From Leeuwenhoekiella parthenopeia (GTDB taxonomy: Bacteria; Bacteroidota; Bacteroidia; Flavobacteriales; Flavobacteriaceae), in the NCBI RefSeq assembly GCF_020782115.1, contig NZ_JAJGMW010000006.1, positions 62,001 to 126,000 of the forward strand: a stretch of 64,000 nucleotides of DNA. The letters are read 5' to 3'. Both the position numbers and the translations under genes were made by a program. The first letter of the stretch is position 1. Each line of letters begins with the position of its first letter. The notes beneath the pieces were generated by a model. It did not search any database. It was not told the origin of the DNA and saw nothing but the letters and a program-made list of their open reading frames with translations. Below are positions 34,911-42,576 of this stretch, piece by piece.

Positions 34911-35201
34911 TTAATCGGCTAACTGCGCAATGCAGGCATCTATCTCCCGCATCATTGCATTTATTTTGAGCTTGGTTTCCCGTTTATAATCGTTACTGCC
35001 CAGCATAGCATTTGCTGTCTTGAGTGTGCTGTACTTCGCTTCCCAGTTTTCTACAAGTTTCTTGAGCGTTGCATTCTCTTCTTTGAGCTGTGCATTTTCG
35101 GCCGCAAGAGCCTGTAATTGCTGTTGAAGTTGCTGATGTCTGTTAATAAGAGTAGTTGTTGCCTTTTGCAATGATCCTACACGCTCTAACAGTTCACTCA
35201 T
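34911..35201 (-). CDS. small coiled-coil protein, ZapB-like
   Basis: A 96-residue cytosolic protein made almost wholly of heptad repeats (RHQQLQQQLQALAAENAQLK, then EENATLKKLVENWEAKYSTL), with a short C-terminal segment (RETKLKINAMMREIDACIAQ). It lies directly before zapA with a 9-base gap, so it is probably the ZapB-type partner of ZapA in Z-ring formation. ZapB sequences diverge too much to prove this from sequence alone. First gene after a full-consensus promoter. Confidence 0.8.
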   Translation of the reverse strand: MSELLERVGSLQKATTTLINRHQQLQQQLQALAAENAQLKEENATLKKLVENWEAKYSTLKTANAMLGSNDYKRETKLKINAMMREIDACIAQLAD

Positions 35202-35229
35202 AACCTTTTTTTAACAATGCTTGGTCTCA

Positions 35230-35260
35230 CAAAGTTAACATTCGACATCTAATAACACAA
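35230..35260 (-). promoter_or_regulatory. full-consensus Bacteroidota promoter for zapB-zapA-6S
   Basis: TTG (35260-35258), a 20-base spacer, and a perfect -7 box TAACTTTG (35237-35230) on the minus strand, 28 bases before the first ATG. It is the only promoter in the window where I found both elements at standard spacing. Confidence 0.72.
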
Positions 35261-35527
35261 TACAATCTATTTTATTTTTAAAGCCACAACATCTATTACG
35301 TAAACGATTGAATATGACACCCGGCAAGTCAGTTCAAATCTTAAAATACAGCGGCTCCCTTAGTGTCTGATTTAAGATTAGTAAAAAAATCAGAGGTTTT
35401 CTATACGATTTTTAGGGCGCTGCTGTTTAGTTTTATACCCGCTTATCCCGGATACCTTTAAAGCTGCCGTTTTTAAATTATAATCTTAGAATTTCTAAGG
35501 CAAACGGCATTCTTTTTAACACGAAAG
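35261..35527. other. gene-free stretch with inverted repeats
   Basis: The gene-free gap is 35202-35527 (326 bases). Besides the zapB promoter it holds a 9-bp inverted repeat (35337-35345 with 35371-35379, AATCTTAAA/TTTAAGATT) and a nested pair at 35465-35509 (outer TGCCGTTT/AAACGGCA, inner CTTAGAA/TTCTAAG around one T) followed by TTCTTTTT. The last is terminator-like on the plus strand, although no gene precedes it. I recognise no tRNA or known RNA. Confidence 0.5.
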
Positions 35528-37276
35528 ATGTATAATTTAGAGCGATTAACCTTCCGCTTTGCGGAATTCAATATTTTAAAATCTGTGCAAAAATTATTTA
35601 GCCTCTTTATTCTTCTTAGTACGTTAATTTCTTTCGCTCAGGAAGAAATACCTCAAAATTACTTCATCAAACCCCTAAAAATCCCCACCCTTCTTGCAGG
35701 ATCATTTGGCGAATTAAGGAGTAATCATTTTCACAGCGGTCTGGATATTAAAACTCAGGGGCGCACCGGTCTTGATGTGGTGGCCAGCGCATCAGGTTAC
35801 GTAAGCCGAATCAAAATTTCGCATTACGGTTACGGAAAAGCGCTGTACATAACCCATCCCAACGGGTACGTCACAGTTTACGGTCATCTGGATGCTTTTG
35901 CGGGGGTTGTGAAAGACTATGTAAAAACAAAACAGTACGAGGCGGAAAGCTATGAGATTGAGTTATTTCCGAATCCGGACGAATTGCCGGTAGATCAGGG
36001 TCAGCTGGTCGCCTACAGCGGAAATACCGGAAGCAGCGGTGGCCCGCACGTGCATTTTGAAATTCGCGATAAGAATGAGCGCCCTATGAACGCCCAACTC
36101 TTTGGCGTTGAAGTTCCCGATCACAGCGCACCGATTATCAACGATCTTTTGGTTTATGCACTTTCAGATACCAGTACCGTAAATAACTCGAGAAACAAAG
36201 TGCGATTAAAGTACACCAAACAACCCGATGGAAACTTTTTAAGCGAAAAAGTAACCGCGTACGGGCCAATAGGTTTTGCTATCGGGACCATCGACCGGCA
36301 GGATGGCTCACCCAACAGCAACGGGATTTATAAAATTGAAACTCGCTTAAACGGGTCTAAAACGCTGGAGGTCGAAATGGACAAGTTTTCCTTTGCCGAA
36401 ACCCGCTATCTGAACAGAATGATCGACTATGCCCTATTTGAATCTGAAAGGGATCGCGTTCAAAAGCTGTTTATAGAGCGCAACAATCCGCTAAGCATTT
36501 TTAAAATGGAGCAGAACAAAGGAATCCTCAATCTGTCAAAAGAAGGAGGTTCTGCTTTGTATACCATCAAAATTTCAGATCTGCCCGGAAATACCAAGAC
36601 ACTCACCGTTCCCATAACTATTCAAAAAGTAAATACTGTAAATCCTTTCATGCCTAAAGAAACATCTTATCTGGTGCAGCCTGAAACGGCTCAAAATTTT
36701 GAAGTTGGCTCCTGGTCGCTTTTTATCCCAAAAGGTGCCTTTTACGATGATTACTATCTGGACATCAAAGCAAATACAGATGCCCTGCACCTCGATCAGG
36801 ATACGATTCCCGTTCACGAATACATACGCCTGGGTTATGATGTTTCGGCATTTAAACCACAGGATCGCGAACGCTTGTATATTGGCAGGGTAAACAGCCG
36901 CGGTTTGTTAAGTTACGAAGGCGCGACCCTAAATGGAGATGAACTTTCTGCAACCGTAAACAGCCTGGGAGATTTTAAAATGGGTCTTGACACGACTGGG
37001 CCCAGCATAGAATCGCTCGACTTTAAGGATGGAAAGTGGATTTCTGAGCTGAAGCATATCGATTTCAAAATTAGCGACAGGGATACCGGCATAAAAAGCT
37101 ATAGAGCAACCATCAATGGAAAATTTGCTTTGCTCGAATATGAATACAAAAACAACAGGCTTCGCTATTTTTTTGAAGATGGAATCAGTGTAAGCGGAGC
37201 AAATGATTTTAAACTGATTGTGACCGATAATGTAGGAAATAGCACTACTTTTAGCGCAACTTTTTACCGAAAATAA
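35528..37276 (+). CDS. exported M23 family (LytM) metallopeptidase
   Basis: Envelope peptidase of 582 residues expected to cut peptidoglycan cross-links, or to act as a LytM regulator. The M23 domain (about 55-185) has the zinc ligands His69 and Asp73 in NHFHSGLDI and His174/His176 in GGPHVHFEIRD, so it should be active. The remaining 400 residues are beta-rich Ig-like segments of unknown role. The signal peptide (KLFSLFILLSTLISFAQ) starts about 22 residues in. A GTG at 35585 would place it at the very N-terminus, so the start may be there. Six bases after the stop, a TonB-receptor gene begins. Confidence 0.9.
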   Translation: MYNLERLTFRFAEFNILKSVQKLFSLFILLSTLISFAQEEIPQNYFIKPLKIPTLLAGSFGELRSNHFHSGLDIKTQGRTGLDVVASASGYVSRIKISHYGYGKALYITHPNGYVTVYGHLDAFAGVVKDYVKTKQYEAESYEIELFPNPDELPVDQGQLVAYSGNTGSSGGPHVHFEIRDKNERPMNAQLFGVEVPDHSAPIINDLLVYALSDTSTVNNSRNKVRLKYTKQPDGNFLSEKVTAYGPIGFAIGTIDRQDGSPNSNGIYKIETRLNGSKTLEVEMDKFSFAETRYLNRMIDYALFESERDRVQKLFIERNNPLSIFKMEQNKGILNLSKEGGSALYTIKISDLPGNTKTLTVPITIQKVNTVNPFMPKETSYLVQPETAQNFEVGSWSLFIPKGAFYDDYYLDIKANTDALHLDQDTIPVHEYIRLGYDVSAFKPQDRERLYIGRVNSRGLLSYEGATLNGDELSATVNSLGDFKMGLDTTGPSIESLDFKDGKWISELKHIDFKISDRDTGIKSYRATINGKFALLEYEYKNNRLRYFFEDGISVSGANDFKLIVTDNVGNSTTFSATFYRK

Positions 37277-37281
37277 TCGTA

Positions 37282-39738
37282 TTGAAGCGTCTCGTATATC
37301 TTCTTACCGGTATTCTGATTCTGGCAACACAGACTATACGTGCACAGGAAGCCACGCTAACCGGAATTGTATTTGGGGAAAATGAAAAGCCCTTAGAACA
37401 AACCAACATCAGCACTGTTGGAAGAGGAACTACAAGTACAGAAACCGGCTTTTACACCCTAAAGATTCCCGCAAATACAGTTGTTGAAGTACTGTTTACG
37501 CACATCGGCTTTATGCCGGTAAGGCAGCAATTCCGGCTTAAGGAAGGTGAAATTTTTGAATTCAATCCGGTGCTCAAAGTAGCTGTTGAACAAATATCAA
37601 CAGTGATTATTTCGGGAGACAACAGAGATCAGATTGAAGGCATCACAAGTCTCGACCCCGAAACAGTACGGAAAATCCCCGGAGCCAACCCCGGAGTTGA
37701 AAACCTGCTGCAAACGCTCCCCGGTGTTAGTTCTAACAATGAGCTCAGCACGCAATATGCTGTGCGCGGCGGCAATTATGATGAAAACTTAATCTACATA
37801 AACGACATTGAAGTCTACCGCCCTTTTCTCATACGCTCGGGACAACAGGAAGGTTTTAGCATTGTGAATGCAGATTTAGTACGTGATATCGATTTTAGTG
37901 CAGGTGGGTTTCAGGCCAAATACGGGGATAAACTTTCTTCCGTTTTAGACATTACCTATCGCAGGCCTGTTGATTTTGCGGCGACAGCAGATTTAAGTCT
38001 TTTAGGCTTATCGGTCTCTGCGGAAGGACTTTCAAAAAATAAAAAGTTCACTGCCCTTGCAGGTGCCCGGTATCGGGATAATTCACTTTTGGTAAATGCC
38101 AAACAAACCGAAACCAATTACAAACCACGCTTTACCGATTTCCAAACTTACTTGACCTATACCTTCAACACTAAATTTCAGTTGGATTTTTTGGGAAATC
38201 TGAGTAGTAACCGCTACAACTACGAGCCGCTAACGCGTCAGACGAATTTTGGAACATTAACCAATCCAATCGCTCTTGTCGTAAATTATGAAGGTCAGGA
38301 AGAGGATCGTTATACCACCGCTCTGGGTGCACTCTCCGGAAGTTATAAGCCCAATGAAAATCTTAATCTTAAACTTATAGCATCAGCATACCATACTCAG
38401 GAACAGGAATATTATGATATTCTGGCACGGTATGCTTTGGGTGTCCCGAATACAGATATAGGAAGTGATTCAGCCGGCAGTGTCGATTTTACAGAAGACA
38501 TAGGCTCACAACTTACACACGCCCGCAATAAACTGGATGCACTCATCGTAAACCTGCAACATCGCGGACAATACCAAAAAGATAATAACCTTCTTGAATG
38601 GGGATTAAAATGGAGCCACGAATCTATTCGGGATCGATTGCAGGAATATGAGATTATTGACTCGGCAGGATTTTCGGTAAGACCACCACTAGAAGGTTTC
38701 AGCAATCAGCAGCCTTACGAACCTTTTGATGCTCCATTAGAACCTTTTACAGCCGTTCGCGCGCAAAATGAGGTTGACATCAATCGCATTTCAGCTTATG
38801 CACAGTACAGTAAAAGACTGAGTTTAAAAGACGCTGAACTTTGGTATAATCTGGGCTTACGCGGGCAATTATGGACTGTAAACAGTCTCAATCAGCCGCA
38901 AAACACACAGGTTATTGTGAGTCCGCGTGGGCAAGTAAGTCTCAAGCCCAATTGGGATACCGATATGCTTTTTCGATTTTCGGCAGGTCTCTACCAACAG
39001 CCTCCATTTTATAGGGAATTACGGGATTTTCAGGGACGTGTCGTTCCTGACGTTAAGGCGCAAAAAAGTCTGCACCTGGTCGCGGGAAATGATTGGAGTT
39101 GTGATCTTTGGGGAAGACCATTTACCCTAAATTCTGAACTGTATTATAAAAATCTTACCGATGTGAATGCGTATACGCTTGAAAATGTAAGGATACGTTA
39201 TAGGGCCGATAACGGTGCAAAAGCTTATGCTTATGGTCTTGATTTAAGACTCTCAGGAGAATTTGTTCCCGGAACCGAAAGCTGGGTGAGTTTAGGTATT
39301 CTTAAAACCGAAGAATCTATTAATGACCGGGGGTACATCCCACGTCCTACAGACCAACGCTTAAAACTGGGAATTTTGTTTCAGGATTATGTACCTACAA
39401 TTCCTGATATGAAGTTGTATTTGAATACCGTTTTTCAAACCGGCCTTCCCGGAGGATCACCCAGTTATACCGACCCCTATTTGTATCAAACCCGATTACC
39501 ATTCTATTTCAGATCTGATATCGGATTTTCGTATGTGATTATTAATTCTTCCGTTAAAAACCAAAAAAGCGGTTTATTTAAGGAACTGAGTGCAGGCCTT
39601 GAGATATTTAATGTGTTTGACCGGCAAAACAGCATAACCAACACCTTTGTGAGGGACGCAGCGACACAACAGCAATATGCAGTACCCAATTACCTAACAC
39701 CCCGGGTGTTTAACTTTCGCGTTAGCGCAAAATTTTAA
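37282..39738 (+). CDS. TonB-dependent outer-membrane receptor with CarboxypepD_reg domain
   Basis: SusC/FecA-like receptor of 818 residues. It has a signal peptide (MKRLVYLLTGILILATQTIR, cut after AQ), a carboxypeptidase-regulatory-like domain (about 25-100, LTGIVFGENEKPLEQTNIST), a plug domain (about 115-230, with LLQTLPGVSSNNELSTQYAV and RGGNYDENLIYINDIEVY) and a 22-strand barrel ending in an aromatic residue (VFNFRVSAKF). It starts with TTG five bases after the M23 stop, so the two are coupled. No SusD partner is present, so it is not a standard glycan locus. The ligand is unknown. The plug is of the type seen in core flavobacterial receptors of unknown substrate. Confidence 0.92.
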   Translation: MKRLVYLLTGILILATQTIRAQEATLTGIVFGENEKPLEQTNISTVGRGTTSTETGFYTLKIPANTVVEVLFTHIGFMPVRQQFRLKEGEIFEFNPVLKVAVEQISTVIISGDNRDQIEGITSLDPETVRKIPGANPGVENLLQTLPGVSSNNELSTQYAVRGGNYDENLIYINDIEVYRPFLIRSGQQEGFSIVNADLVRDIDFSAGGFQAKYGDKLSSVLDITYRRPVDFAATADLSLLGLSVSAEGLSKNKKFTALAGARYRDNSLLVNAKQTETNYKPRFTDFQTYLTYTFNTKFQLDFLGNLSSNRYNYEPLTRQTNFGTLTNPIALVVNYEGQEEDRYTTALGALSGSYKPNENLNLKLIASAYHTQEQEYYDILARYALGVPNTDIGSDSAGSVDFTEDIGSQLTHARNKLDALIVNLQHRGQYQKDNNLLEWGLKWSHESIRDRLQEYEIIDSAGFSVRPPLEGFSNQQPYEPFDAPLEPFTAVRAQNEVDINRISAYAQYSKRLSLKDAELWYNLGLRGQLWTVNSLNQPQNTQVIVSPRGQVSLKPNWDTDMLFRFSAGLYQQPPFYRELRDFQGRVVPDVKAQKSLHLVAGNDWSCDLWGRPFTLNSELYYKNLTDVNAYTLENVRIRYRADNGAKAYAYGLDLRLSGEFVPGTESWVSLGILKTEESINDRGYIPRPTDQRLKLGILFQDYVPTIPDMKLYLNTVFQTGLPGGSPSYTDPYLYQTRLPFYFRSDIGFSYVIINSSVKNQKSGLFKELSAGLEIFNVFDRQNSITNTFVRDAATQQQYAVPNYLTPRVFNFRVSAKF

Positions 39739-39751
39739 AAAACTGAAGCTC

Positions 39752-40897
39752 TTAATTCAAGAAATCCTGAAGGCTTTGCACGACATAATCAACTTCCTCT
39801 TTTGTATTCTCGTGAGAAAAAGAAAAGCGAATAGAAGGCTTATCTAGCTTATCCTGAGGAAGAAAAGCATTAAGTACATGGCTTCCCTGATCGCTACCGC
39901 TCTGACACGCACTTCCCTTAGAACAGGCAATTCCTTTAAGATCCAATTGAAACAGCAGCATCAATGATTTTTCGGGCGGTACCGGCAGGCAAACGTTTAG
40001 TAACGTGTAGGTACTCAGACTCCCGTCGTGACAATTCCCATTAAAACTTACTCCGGGAATATTTTTTTCGAGTTGTTCTTTAAAATACCATTTGATTTCC
40101 TCAATTTTTTTGCGCTCTTCCGTCAGATTTTCCTGAGCTTTTATCAAAGCGGTTTCCATTCCGGCAATGTTATGCACCGCCTCGGTGCCTGCGCGGCTTC
40201 CACGCTCCTGTCCACCGCCAAAAATCAGCGATTTTATTTTGGAGTTTTTTCGCAGAAAGGCAAAACCAACTCCTTTTGGCCCGTGAAACTTATGAGCAGC
40301 CGCAGCTATAAAATCAACCTTAATTTCGCTCAGATTTAAATCGAAATGCCCCACAGACTGAACCATGTCACTGTGAAATAAGGCGTTGTAAGTCCTGGCC
40401 AGATTGCTTACCTGCTCCAGATCAAGCAAGTTTCCTATTTCGTTATTGATGTGCATCAGGCTTATCAATGTTTTGGTACCTGAAGACTGAAGCAATTCTT
40501 CGAGGTGATCCAAATCGACGCTGCCACATTCCTTAATACGTACCATAGAAACCATAACCTGAAAGCGTTCTTCCAGATGTTCTACCGTGTGCAGTACAGC
40601 ATGATGCTCGATGGGACTGGTGATGATGTGCTTGACGTCCAGATCACGTATCGCGCTGTTAATGATGAGATTGTCTGCTTCGGTGCCTCCCGATGTGAAA
40701 ATGATTTCAGCCGGAGAGACGTGTAGATAATTGGCAATTGTTTTACGCGCCTGTTCGATGATGCTTTTGGCTTTTCGGCCTACAGCGTGGGTTGACGAGG
40801 GATTGCCGGGCACCTCCCGCATTACTTCAACCATGCGATCTATAACTTCGGGGCGTAATGCAGTAGTTGCTGCATTATCAAAATACACCTGATTCAT
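39752..40897 (-). CDS. cysteine desulfurase (NifS/IscS family)
   Basis: PLP enzyme (381 residues) that takes sulfur from cysteine for Fe-S clusters or thiolated tRNA. Marks: VYFDNAATTALRPEV at the N-terminus, TSGGTEADN, PLP lysine Lys203 in AAAHKFHGPKG, and the active-site Cys331 in SKGSACQSGSDQGSHVL. The long loop around Cys puts it in the IscS/NifS class rather than the SufS class. No iscU or suf genes adjoin. Monocistronic, with a perfect -7 box upstream. Confidence 0.95.
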   Translation of the reverse strand: MNQVYFDNAATTALRPEVIDRMVEVMREVPGNPSSTHAVGRKAKSIIEQARKTIANYLHVSPAEIIFTSGGTEADNLIINSAIRDLDVKHIITSPIEHHAVLHTVEHLEERFQVMVSMVRIKECGSVDLDHLEELLQSSGTKTLISLMHINNEIGNLLDLEQVSNLARTYNALFHSDMVQSVGHFDLNLSEIKVDFIAAAAHKFHGPKGVGFAFLRKNSKIKSLIFGGGQERGSRAGTEAVHNIAGMETALIKAQENLTEERKKIEEIKWYFKEQLEKNIPGVSFNGNCHDGSLSTYTLLNVCLPVPPEKSLMLLFQLDLKGIACSKGSACQSGSDQGSHVLNAFLPQDKLDKPSIRFSFSHENTKEEVDYVVQSLQDFLN

Positions 40898-40916
40898 AAG
40901 ACTAATTTAGAGGGTG

Positions 40917-40924
40917 CAAAAATA
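40917..40924 (-). promoter_or_regulatory. -7 element (TATTTTTG) for the desulfurase
   Basis: Perfect TAnnTTTG, 19 bases before the ATG, followed by CACCC. No TTG at standard spacing. Confidence 0.45.
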
Positions 40925-40975
40925 GCCAGAATAAAATTATTAGATAACGGAACGCCCTGTAAAAACCAATTCGAG

Positions 40976-40983
40976 TATTTTTG
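40976..40983 (+). promoter_or_regulatory. -7 element (TATTTTTG) for the 41004 lipoprotein
   Basis: Perfect TAnnTTTG, 20 bases before the ATG and followed by CGC, divergent from the desulfurase promoter 52 bases away. Confidence 0.45.
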
Positions 40984-41003
40984 CGCTAAAGATCTATTGA
41001 GAT

Positions 41004-41936
41004 ATGAAAAAAATTGGACTGGTATTCTTGTTGCTAATTGGAATGGTTTCCTGTGATGATGGTGACTTAATTGTTACTTCATTTGACTTTACCGATTTAC
41101 CGGTAAACTATTGCTCAACTGTTGACAACAATGAGACCGCTTCAACCAATTATATTTTCTACAAAATAAATCCGGAAACCTTTGAGGCTTTGGCATTCAG
41201 ATTTACTACAGAAATTCCGATACTGGAAGAACAAAGCGAGGTTAATATTGATTTGGGGCAAAGCAGCTCCTCATTTGTTTCCTATAGATTGTTCAACGAT
41301 GTTGTAGATTCAGACTATTTTTGTGCGGACATTCCGCCGGCCAGACCCACAGTTTCAGAAGAATACACAAGCGCTGAAGGTGATTTAAGCATTGTAACTC
41401 AGGGAGATTTTAACGACAATGACGGCATCGCGGCTGAATTTGAAGAGACTTTAAACGACAGTACCGATCTTGACGGGGACGGTATACCCAATACTTACGA
41501 TTTTGATGATGATGGGGACAATGTGCCTACGAGCCGGGAAGGAGTCGTTTTGAACGAAGATGGTTCAATAGATATGCAAGGATCACTGAATACAGATGGT
41601 GATGAATTGCCTGATTTTATGGATCCTGATGATGACAACGATGGGGTTTTAACTATTAATGAAGCAAACCCGGAAAATGGACCACTGAATCCTTTAAATA
41701 CTGAAACAGATGAATCTATTGGCCCCGACTATCTCAATCCAAACGTGGCAATAGATTATAATATAGAAGAATACCGCCAGCATACCTATGTATTGGAAAA
41801 TATTACCCTCACCATAAGTCTGGAAAATCTGGTTTTTGTGAATAACTCGGGATCAGAGACTATCAGACAGGAGTCCTTATTCTTTGGAGACTTAGAGGCT
41901 CCAGACCAAACAATCACTGAAACCCCCGAACGCTAG
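41004..41936 (+). CDS. Asp-rich lipoprotein with calcium-binding-type repeats
   Basis: Lipoprotein of 310 residues (Cys17 in MVSC). The middle holds thrombospondin type 3-like, Asp-rich loops of the DxDxDG form: [20 protein letters not shown], later [20 protein letters not shown]. They probably bind calcium at the cell surface. The N- and C-terminal thirds are beta-rich and have no recognised domain. The gene stands alone and its stop codon overlaps the stop of the convergent Smr gene within a shared CTAG. Function unknown. Confidence 0.82.
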   Translation: MKKIGLVFLLLIGMVSCDDGDLIVTSFDFTDLPVNYCSTVDNNETASTNYIFYKINPETFEALAFRFTTEIPILEEQSEVNIDLGQSSSSFVSYRLFNDVVDSDYFCADIPPARPTVSEEYTSAEGDLSIVTQGDFNDNDGIAAEFEETLNDSTDLDGDGIPNTYDFDDDGDNVPTSREGVVLNEDGSIDMQGSLNTDGDELPDFMDPDDDNDGVLTINEANPENGPLNPLNTETDESIGPDYLNPNVAIDYNIEEYRQHTYVLENITLTISLENLVFVNNSGSETIRQESLFFGDLEAPDQTITETPER

Positions 41937-42484
41937 CCGACTGAATTTTGGTGAATGTAAATCTCGGTAGCTCCTAACCCATACTTTTGGTAATCTGCAT
42001 CGTAATATTTGACCTGCTCATATCTTGAAAAAAGATATTCGAGTTCAGCCTTTAGCACGCCCTCACCTACTCCGTGTATAAACACCACCCGCTGTATACG
42101 CTTAGCTATTGCAAACTCCAGTCTTGATTGCGCTGTATTGAGTTGTAAGTTTAACTTATCGTGAGCCGACATACCGCGTTCATTTGCGGTGAGCTGATGT
42201 ATGTGTAAATCTACTTCCATAGGTGGAAGTATTCCTTTTATTTTATTTGTAGGCTTTTTCTGTCTTTTTAAGTCTACACTTTTCTGTTGCAATTGATCAG
42301 CAAAATCAGCATCAATATCTACTTCCAGAGCCTTATCAGGAACAACTTCACTCCTTTTTACACAAATTTCAAAATCGTCATCAGTCTGAATATAAAACTG
42401 TTCGCCATCTATTTGGAGTATTGTTCCGGAAATTGCTTCATCAATTAAGTTAACCCGTTGTCCTATCTTTAAATTTGGAGCCAT
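41933..42484 (-). CDS. Smr-domain protein (MutS2-like C-terminal domain)
   Basis: A 183-residue protein with an N-terminal small beta domain ([20 protein letters not shown], resembling the DUF2027/KOW-type start of flavobacterial Smr proteins), a Lys-rich linker, and a C-terminal Smr domain with EVDLHIHQL and [11 protein letters not shown], the two nuclease motifs. Smr domains nick or bind branched DNA or stalled-ribosome mRNA. Which applies here is unknown. Convergent with the lipoprotein gene, sharing stop-codon bases. Confidence 0.88.
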   Translation of the reverse strand: MAPNLKIGQRVNLIDEAISGTILQIDGEQFYIQTDDDFEICVKRSEVVPDKALEVDIDADFADQLQQKSVDLKRQKKPTNKIKGILPPMEVDLHIHQLTANERGMSAHDKLNLQLNTAQSRLEFAIAKRIQRVVFIHGVGEGVLKAELEYLFSRYEQVKYYDADYQKYGLGATEIYIHQNSVG

Positions 42485-42518
42485 ATTTTTTTAAATATTC
42501 GATGAAAAACACGTAATC

Positions 42519-42532
42519 ATCTTTTAAAAGAT
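42519..42532. repeat. 14-bp perfect palindrome upstream of the type IX cargo gene
   Basis: ATCTTTTAAAAGAT lies 44 bases before the ATG at 42577 and 21 bases before the -7 box. It could be an operator site. Just before it (42505-42515) is an 11-base word, AAAAACACGTA, also found in the inverted repeat before exbD. Confidence 0.4.
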
Positions 42533-42553
42533 TATTTTATATTTCATTTTGAT

Positions 42554-42561
42554 TATCTTTA
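42554..42561 (+). promoter_or_regulatory. -7 element (TATCTTTA)
   Basis: One mismatch to TAnnTTTG, 15 bases before the type IX cargo gene start. Confidence 0.4.
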
Positions 42562-42576
42562 CAAAAATATTTCATT

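Noticed and set aside
35331-35350. GTTCAAATC resembling a tRNA T loop
   Set aside because: The flanking bases do not pair as a T stem and no anticodon or acceptor arm can be drawn.
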